A DNA stretch of 12,320 nucleotides from the NCBI GenBank assembly GCA_045589695.1, contig JAZNPP010000020.1:1-12320 (forward strand), given 5' to 3'. The notes beneath the pieces are model-generated. The model worked only from the letters and a program-made list of their open reading frames with translations, did not search any database and had not been told where the DNA came from. This stretch comes from HGM04593 sp045589695 (GTDB taxonomy: Bacteria > Bacteroidota > Bacteroidia > Bacteroidales > Bacteroidaceae). Positions 1 to 5,800 of the stretch are shown here, in pieces (position 1 is the stretch's first letter; the number at the start of each line of letters is the position of its first letter). The position numbers and the translations under genes were made by a program.

Positions 1-1
1 G

Positions 2-565
2 ACACGCTTTGCCAACAGCAACAACTACAATATCATTGGCACATACGAAGAACACATAAGCGGAGCAACAAAGAACGAGAACAGAACAGTGCTAATGGAG
101 TGCTTGGATTTTTGTGTTAGTCAAAATGCTAATTTTTTACTGCTTTCTGAACTTTCACGCTTAGGCCGCTCTACTCTACAAGTTTTGAAATCGCTTGAAA
201 TGTTGCACGAAGCGGGTGTTAGTGTATATATTCAAAACCTCGGCATTTACACCCTGAACGCCACAGGAGAGGCGAACCCCGTTGCAAGCATAATGGTAAC
301 TGTTCTTGCAGAAATGGCGAACATAGAGCGTTCCAACATCGTTTATCGCCTAAATAGTGGCAGAGAAAGTTACATTGCAAGCGGTGGCAAGTTAGGTCGC
401 AAGAAAGGTTCTGTAAAATCCACAGAACAGAAGAAAGAGGAATACAAAGAGGTTATTTCACTCTTAAAGCGTGGTTACTCTGTACGCAACACAGCGAAAC
501 TATCAAGCGTTAGCGTTAGTACAGTACAAAGAATTAAAAGAGAGTTCATTAACAAACAATCATGA
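2..565 (+). CDS. Serine recombinase (resolvase/invertase family), 5' end cut by window
   Basis: The reading frame is open from base 2 to the TGA at 563-565, giving 187 visible residues. An ATG at 89 lies inside the family-conserved region, so it is not the start; the true start is upstream of the window. The visible part has the small serine recombinase signature SELSRLGRS, then the helix-E-like segment with ERSNIVYRLNSGRE, a basic linker (GGKLGRKKGS) and a C-terminal helix-turn-helix (GYSVRNTAKLSSVSVSTVQRIKREF region, about the last 30 residues). In this family such enzymes cut and rejoin DNA at specific sites through a serine near residue 10; that residue lies in the missing N-terminus (roughly 20 residues) and cannot be checked. 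It may serve a mobile element, plasmid-type resolution or an invertible switch; no partner gene is visible. The family call is secure, the precise role is not. Confidence 0.9.
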   Translation, partial: TRFANSNNYNIIGTYEEHISGATKNENRTVLMECLDFCVSQNANFLLLSELSRLGRSTLQVLKSLEMLHEAGVSVYIQNLGIYTLNATGEANPVASIMVTVLAEMANIERSNIVYRLNSGRESYIASGGKLGRKKGSVKSTEQKKEEYKEVISLLKRGYSVRNTAKLSSVSVSTVQRIKREFINKQS

Positions 566-776
566 TTTTTTGTACATTTGCAAAAAAATCAAAGAATATT
601 TTGACTTATTATTTTCTAAAGTATATGTTTGGTCTATAGAAAAGTCAAGGGGTAAAAGCATTTTTTTCGATTTTTTTTTCAAAGGTACCAGGAAAATCTC
701 ATCTGTTCGAATGGTGGCAACTGCTACTGGTGTCAAAAAGTGGTGTCAATTTACATTCGTTAACTATAATGTCAAA
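566..776. other. AT-rich gene-free stretch downstream of the recombinase
   Basis: No credible gene is seen here. The stretch has long T tracts (661-679) and a TAnnTTTG box (TACATTTG, 573-580) just after the recombinase stop. That box could be a promoter -7 element, but no TTG sits about 20 bases upstream. A direct repeat TGGTGTCAA occurs twice, at 728-736 and 741-749 (period 13). Such a close repeat could be a recombinase or regulator binding site, but this is only a guess. Confidence 0.4.
728..749. repeat. Two 9-base direct repeats, TGGTGTCAA
   Basis: The copies at 728-736 and 741-749 are identical and separated by AAAG. Their centres are 13 bases apart, so they are not on the same helix face. 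They lie about 165 bases downstream of the recombinase gene and just before the hairpin series. Function is unknown. Confidence 0.45.
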
Positions 777-804
777 ATACCCTCCAGAATGGTTTGGAGG
801 GTAT
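777..804. repeat. Perfect 10-bp inverted repeat (hairpin)
   Basis: ATACCCTCCA (777-786) and TGGAGGGTAT (795-804) are exact reverse complements around an 8-base loop. No T-run follows, so it is not a typical intrinsic terminator, although it could end recombinase transcripts or protect an RNA end. It is the first hairpin in the series that runs to the guaA gene. Confidence 0.7.
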
Positions 805-814
805 ATGTAAAGAG

Positions 815-850
815 CAACCGCTCCAACATAATGAAATGTTGAAGCGGTTG
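815..850. repeat. 15-bp inverted repeat with one mismatch (hairpin)
   Basis: CAACCGCTCCAACAT (815-829) pairs with ATGTTGAAGCGGTTG (836-850) with one mismatch, around a 6-base loop. It lies 10 bases after the preceding hairpin and 21 bases before the first tandem structured unit. No T-run follows. It may be part of the same structured RNA or DNA element. Confidence 0.7.
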
Positions 851-871
851 TAAGTTGTTGATTTTTAATGT

Positions 872-965
872 TTGCCCTGCGGGCAACTCCCATTGACCAA
901 CCTTTTGTTGCCTTTGGCAATCGCACCCCGCGTGGCACTATCTTTGTCAGTGCTGCACGCGACTA
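872..965 (+). repeat. Structured repeat unit A (three hairpins)
   Basis: Three consecutive hairpins are visible. The first is TTGCCC/GGGCAA (872-877 with 881-886). The second is GTTGCC/GGCAAT (907-912 with 916-921, closing on a G-T pair). The third pairs CGCGTG with CACGCG (929-934 with 956-961) and GCACT with AGTGC (935-939 with 949-953), with a 2-base bulge and a 9-base loop. A linker TCCCATTGA (888-896) and a closing GACTA (961-965) are shared with unit B. The unit aligns to unit B without gaps at an offset of exactly 140 bases. The strand is arbitrary. It may be a structured RNA or a DNA hairpin element of a dispersed repeat family; neither is proven. Confidence 0.75.
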
Positions 966-1011
966 ACTGCTTGGCGATTTTTATATTGGCTGTTCTTATA
1001 GTATAGTATTT

Positions 1012-1123
1012 GTCCCCTTCGGGGCCATCCCATTGAGGGTTTCAATGTTGCCCGTGGCAACCGTATCCCGCACGGCACAACTTTCAGCTGTGCTACGTGC
1101 GACTATTACTCATTGAAACCCTC
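1012..1123 (+). repeat. Structured repeat unit B, enclosed by a 13-bp stem
   Basis: This is the second copy of the three-hairpin unit: CCCC/GGGG (1014-1017 with 1021-1024), GTTGCC/GGCAAC (1047-1052 with 1056-1061), and GCACG/CGTGC (1070-1074 with 1096-1100) stacked on GCACA/TGTGC (1075-1079 with 1089-1093) with a 2-base bulge. The last two hairpins are enclosed by a perfect 13-bp inverted repeat, GAGGGTTTCAATG (1035-1047) with CATTGAAACCCTC (1111-1123), which gives a junction-like fold; base 1047 is shared between the outer stem and the second hairpin. The outer stem is not conserved in unit A. Over the 59 bases of hairpins 2 and 3 the copies match at 42 positions, and every stem change keeps pairing. 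Confidence 0.75.
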
Positions 1124-1130
1124 GGTAGTC

Positions 1131-1178
1131 GTAATAAAAAATAAGTTCGGAATTAATTCCGAACTTATTTTTTATTAC
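1131..1178. terminator. 48-base perfect palindrome, likely bidirectional terminator
   Basis: Bases 1131-1154 are the exact reverse complement of 1155-1178. The GC core is AAGTTCGGAATT, flanked by A-rich and T-rich arms, so it presents a hairpin followed by a U-run on both strands. It overlaps the guaA stop codon (TAA read on the minus strand at 1175-1177). It should stop guaA transcripts and any plus-strand transcript coming from the recombinase and hairpin region. Confidence 0.85.
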
Positions 1179-2482
1179 TCCCACTCAATAGTTGCGCTGG
1201 GCTTGGGGGACATGTCGTAGCATACTCGGTTGATGTTAGGCACTTCGGCGAGTATGCGGTCGGTGATCTTTAATAGTATGGGCCATTCTATCTGCTCTAT
1301 TGTGGCTGTCATGGCGTCTACTGTGTTCACGGCACGAATGATGACGGGCCAGTCGTAAGAACGGGCGTTGTCGCGTACGCCTACTGACTTGAAGTCGGGC
1401 ACTATGGTGAAGTACTGCCATACTGTTCTGTCGAGACCGGCGTTCTTGAACTCTTCACGCAGGATGGCATCCGACTCACGAAGGGCTTCAAGGCGGTCAC
1501 GTGTTATGGCGCCGAGGCAACGTACTCCCAAACCGGGACCTGGGAACGGCTGGCGGTATACCATGTCGTACGGCAAGCCGAGCTCAAGGCCGCATGCGCG
1601 CACTTCGTCTTTGAAAAGCTGACGGATTGGTTCTACCAGCTCGAAACGAAGGTCTTCGGGGAGACCGCCTACGTTATGGTGCGACTTGACCATCTTGGCG
1701 GTCTTAGTACCGCTCTCAACGATGTCGGGGTAGATGGTGCCCTGTCCCAAGAAGTCTATGCCGTCGAGCTTGCGTGCCTCTTCTTCGAATACTCGGATGA
1801 ACTCGCCGCCGATAATCTTGCGTTTCTCTTCGGGGTCGGCAATGCCAGCGAGCTTGTCAAGGAAACGGTCTGTGGCATCGACGTATACAAGGTTGGCGCT
1901 AAGCTGCTTGCTGAATACGTCTATTACCGCTTCGCTCTCGCCCTTACGCATAAGTCCGTGGTTTACATGTACGCATACGAGGTTGTCGCCAATGGCTTTG
2001 AGCAGCAACGCTGCCACGACTGAACTGTCTACGCCGCCTGAAAGGGCAAGCAGCACCTTCTTGTCGCCTACCTGACGGCGGATAAGTTCTACCTGGTCAT
2101 TGACGAAGTTGGTCATGTTCCAGTTAGGCTCGGCCTTGCAGACGTCGAACACGAATGATTTTACTGCCTCTTTTACTACGTCTATATCGTTGCTTATCTG
2201 CTCAATCTTGTTGTCGCACAACGCTTTATCGTGTCCTGCCGACATGATAGGGTAGCCGGCATCGTATATTTCGTGATTGACATCGATAGCTACGCCGTCT
2301 ATTACGTTGTTAGGGCCGCCGTTGATGATAATGCCTTTTACGTTAGGGAGCGCCTTCAGCTCGTCTGCCGTAATGTCATGAGGGTATATCTCGCTGTATA
2401 CTCCCAATGCGCGTATGGCTCTCGCAAGCACGGTATTTTCGTGGCTGCCGAGGTCTAAAATGACAATCATGTCCTGTTTCAT
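1175..2482 (-). CDS. guaA: GMP synthase with degenerate glutaminase domain
   Basis: The 435-residue product should convert XMP to GMP using ATP and ammonia, the last step of guanine nucleotide synthesis in the cytoplasm. The ATP-pyrophosphatase P-loop LSGGVDSS is at 147-154. It is followed by GQGTIYPDIVES, KSHHNVGGLPEDL, LPYDMVYRQPFPGPGLGVR and the family-typical C-terminus KPSATIEWE, so the synthetase and dimerisation parts look complete. The N-terminal class I amidotransferase domain starts normally (VILDLGSHENTVLAR, GIIINGGPNNV) but then collapses. Where usual enzymes have the cysteine loop GxCYGxQ, this one has SAGHD (81-85). The later region with the catalytic His and Glu (FHPE) is missing, and the sequence resumes at VKSFVFDVCKAEPNW (107-121). 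The usual length is about 507-525 residues. The ATG at 2482 is chosen because an upstream in-frame TTG (2521) lies inside the promoter. Glutamine use is unlikely; ammonia would have to come free or from a partner subunit. Confidence 0.93.
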   Translation of the reverse strand: MKQDMIVILDLGSHENTVLARAIRALGVYSEIYPHDITADELKALPNVKGIIINGGPNNVIDGVAIDVNHEIYDAGYPIMSAGHDKALCDNKIEQISNDIDVVKEAVKSFVFDVCKAEPNWNMTNFVNDQVELIRRQVGDKKVLLALSGGVDSSVVAALLLKAIGDNLVCVHVNHGLMRKGESEAVIDVFSKQLSANLVYVDATDRFLDKLAGIADPEEKRKIIGGEFIRVFEEEARKLDGIDFLGQGTIYPDIVESGTKTAKMVKSHHNVGGLPEDLRFELVEPIRQLFKDEVRACGLELGLPYDMVYRQPFPGPGLGVRCLGAITRDRLEALRESDAILREEFKNAGLDRTVWQYFTIVPDFKSVGVRDNARSYDWPVIIRAVNTVDAMTATIEQIEWPILLKITDRILAEVPNINRVCYDMSPKPSATIEWE

Positions 2483-2518
2483 ATTTTTAAATATTTGGGG
2501 GTTATCTGTTTTGCTGTG

Positions 2519-2549
2519 CAAAAGTAATTTTTTTTCTTTTTTTTTACAA
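2519..2549 (-). promoter_or_regulatory. guaA promoter, Bacteroidota type
   Basis: Read on the minus strand, a TTG (2549-2547) is followed after 20 bases by TACTTTTG (2526-2519), which matches the Bacteroidota primary sigma consensus TTG-N19 to 21-TAnnTTTG. Transcription would start near 2510-2515, leaving a leader of about 30 bases before the ATG at 2482. The spacer is almost pure A/T. This rules out the TTG at 2519-2521 as the guaA start. Confidence 0.75.
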
Positions 2550-2721
2550 GGCTTTGAAGTTAATGTTGTTGTGAAGTTGTTATTTTTTTTCTATGGTTAT
2601 GTCGGCTGTTCTCTCCTCTCCGTTCGGATTTGTGCTTTTAGCAGTTTTCAAGAATTAGGAAATCGCTGTCGCATTTTGTCGTTTTTTTTTGTTTTATAGG
2701 CTTTTTTTTGTTTAAAAACAT
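2550..2721. other. Intergenic region between divergent guaA and M60 genes
   Basis: The stretch is T-rich on the plus strand, with several homopolymer T runs (for example 2682-2690 and 2702-2709). No gene, clear operator or hairpin is visible in it. It separates the guaA promoter from the M60 gene promoter. Confidence 0.4.
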
Positions 2722-2787
2722 TAAATTTGCATAATTGCGTATTGATGAATGCAGATGCCGGATGCTCAAGGAACTCTGCATATTTTT
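2722..2787 (+). promoter_or_regulatory. Promoter -7 box and leader hairpin of the M60 gene
   Basis: TAAATTTG at 2722-2729 fits the Bacteroidota -7 box, but no TTG sits at the usual distance upstream, so the promoter may be weak or need an activator. The leader would be about 85 bases. It contains a 7-bp inverted repeat, ATGCAGA (2749-2755) with TCTGCAT (2775-2781), followed by TTTTT at 2783-2787. That resembles a small attenuator hairpin, though the stem is short and the loop long (19 bases). Confidence 0.5.
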
Positions 2788-2822
2788 AGCATACGAATAT
2801 CGATGAATTAAAACAGGTTGCC

Positions 2823-5800
2823 ATGAATATGAAAAATTATCTTTTTGCTGTTGCTTTTGCCATTTTCTTTTTATGCGTGCCTCAACAGGCTTGTCCTCAA
2901 TTCAATAAAGGGTCTGTAATAAGGCTTGTGAACAAAAGTTCCGGCAAAATAGCGGCGGCTGACGCATCATCGGTGCGTTGCGCTGAACGTGACAATTCCG
3001 ACTATTCTCAGTTGTGGTATGTCGAGGCTCGTACATATAACGCGATTCCTATCGGTTACAAGGTGAGGTTGCGTAATTTGAGCAACGGGTGTTACATGCA
3101 GGGTAACGACAATCCTTCGACACCCTGGAGTATTGTAAAAAGTTCAGGAACTTATACCGCTGATAATATAAAGTATACGACGGAATTATGGGAAGCTTCA
3201 AGGGACGGTTATTATACGCTGGGGGCTGAAAGCAAGAAGACCGGCGACTCAGATTATTATTACGACAAGATACATGGCAGCGCGGACGGTACGTGTGTCA
3301 GTTGGATAGCATCGGCCGACGCCTCTCTGTGGACGGTTGAGCTTGTAAACGGTATTGACGTGCAGGCGCAATGGGACAAGTTGGCGCGCTTTGAGGACGA
3401 GGTGAACAGAAAAGATGAATATCAAAGCTATTTGAATACTCTCTTTACCGATAATCTCTGTGTCGAGTTGCGTGACGCTTATAAATCCTGGAGCGCATTG
3501 TCGGCTTCCTCGGCATATCAGGCTTTGCCTTCGTCATTGAAAAATATGGCAATGAAAGTATGTAATGCCGATTGGGCAGAAACGAATCGTGATAACGGTA
3601 ATGTGTCGTGGACCGGTTCATCTGCAAAACGTTTCAGGGTACAGAGAATAGAGCCCTATTCGGTTGCCGAAGAAATAGCGGGAGTGGTGAAAACGGGCGC
3701 GTATTCCAATATGAACAATCCGACAGGCCTTTATGTCGGCGATATGGATATGTTGTATGTCATGGTTAAAGGAACTGTAAATCCGGGAGCCTCTCTCTCA
3801 CTGGCTGTTCTGAGCCATGATAATAAGAGCTATCTTACATCAATTCAGGGAAGCAATCCTGTAGCGTTGAACACGGGACTTAATATTATTCCTTTCTACG
3901 GCGATAAGAAAATGCTTTATATATTATATGCCGTCAATAGCCAAAGCAGCAGCTATCCTTTGACAAACTATCCCGACATCGAGGTGCATATCGAGGGCGG
4001 CAGCATTAATGGCATGTATGACTCTTCGATGGATGATGAGTCCCGATTTGACGAACTGAGCAGAAATGCTTCGAAAGCCGGTCTTGAGTTCTATGATGTC
4101 CTGGGCGGAAAATTCGTTTTTCATACGAGTTGGGAAACTGTATTCAAAAATAATACGGCATCGTCGATAAATCGTGCTTTGGGCGTGTGGGACATGATCG
4201 GCGGCACGCAGCATATGATTATGGGTGTGTCTTCGGCCGCAGAGACGGCAAGCGACCCTTTGGGGCTTCATACATACACTTCGGACTTTTCACGTTCCTT
4301 CAATAACAAGCAGCTTGTGCATACATTGCCTGTAATAGGCGCATATACCCAAGCTCCGTTCCGTATACAGTTCGCTCATGGCGAAGGTATTCTGCAAGGT
4401 GACGTTATGGAGAAACAAGGGTATATCTGGGGACCCGCTCATGAAATGGGGCATGCGAACCAGAATGTCATAAACATGGTGGGAACAACTGAAATAAGCA
4501 ATAATCTGTTTTCTAATGTAGCTGTCTTCTATCAAGACTATCTGCTTTCGCGCGGAGGTACCGTTGCCGATAATTATGATGGCTATAAATCAAATACGGC
4601 ATGGCATTTCCGTAATTCCGATTCCCGAATGAGAATGCTGTATCAGTTGTGGCTTTACTATCATGCTGCCGGCAAGAATAAGAATTTCTTCCCAAAACTG
4701 TTTGAGTCTCTGCGCAATGACCCGATGTCGATTTATGATTCGTCAAAAGGAGACGTATACACATCAAATGAATCTTTGAAGTTCTATAAGTATGCCTGTC
4801 GCGCGGCAGGTGAGGATTTGTCCCCGTTTTTCGAGGCTTGGGGCTTTTTCGTGCCGTTCGAAAAAACTACTATAACTGACTATAATACATATTCTGTATT
4901 GAGCAGGGAAAGTGATATAGCAGCCGCAAGGAATGAGGTGGCCGGATATGGATATAAAAAGAATTATTCTGTTATATTCATAGAAGACAGAATAGGAACT
5001 GTCATGAGCAAGAAATTTCCTTCGCGTGTCAAGACTTGGTTCAGCGAGGCGTTGAACACGGGCAGTATGGGGCAATACTCCGATTATGCGGACGGCGTCT
5101 CTCTGAGCGGCGAATATGTATGGATGCAGAAGTCTGACAATATTGTCAAGGTTGATGGCGGCAAAGGCGCAGTCGGCATAATAATTGAAAAAGCCGGACG
5201 TTTGCTCGCGTTCGGCAATGATAGCGAATTGTATGTGGATGACGAAACGATGAGCGCAATAAAAACGGGAGAGTGTATTGTCAAAGTCGTGGGAGCTGAC
5301 CAGTCAATGATTAATGTCAAGAATGTCAGCGAATCAGGGAACGATGAGGCTAAAAGAGCCGTGCTTGAGTCTTTGCTTGGTAAAGCTGAAGCTGTTTCGG
5401 CCAATATTGATGCTGAATGCCGCAAAGTGGGGTGTTACAGCCCGGTATACACGCAGGGCCTGATGCTGGTTTACGAAAAAGCGTTGGGAGTCTTCAATAA
5501 ACGGGTGGCGGAGGAGTATGTCATTTACATAGAAAAGCTGACGGCTGAGATTGCTGCTGTTGAAAAAATGGGCGGGAACGCTCGTATAGGCATTCTTGAC
5601 GGCGCTGTATATATGGTTGAAAATAAACAATATCCCGGTTATTATATGTGTCTTGGGAATAATAATGAAGTGGACGGGAGAACCGGAGTGTATAACAGTG
5701 CCGGATACTGGACTTTTGAACAAGCCGGAACGCCTGGAACTTATTACATAAAAAACAATAGCAACAACCGATATGTCGAAACTGTAAATTCTTATAGCAA

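Noticed and set aside
680..687. Minus-strand TACCTTTG, resembling a promoter -7 box
   Set aside because: There is no TTG at a suitable distance and no minus-strand gene downstream of it.
705..712. GTTCGAAT, like a tRNA T-loop or attachment core
   Set aside because: The flanking bases do not form a T stem and no acceptor or anticodon arms are present.
471..842. Plus-strand open frame of 123 codons
   Set aside because: It overlaps the recombinase 3' end in another frame, then runs through T tracts and hairpins; the composition is not protein-like.
699..938. Minus-strand open frame of 79 codons
   Set aside because: It spans the hairpins at 777-850 and structured unit A. The tandem units are 140 bases apart, not a multiple of three, and vary so as to keep pairing and not amino acids.
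777..1123. CRISPR array
   Set aside because: The repeats are only two, diverged and 140 bases apart, without identical repeats or unique spacers.
1676..2023. Plus-strand open frames opposite guaA
   Set aside because: They are antisense shadows of a well-supported gene and have no independent signals.
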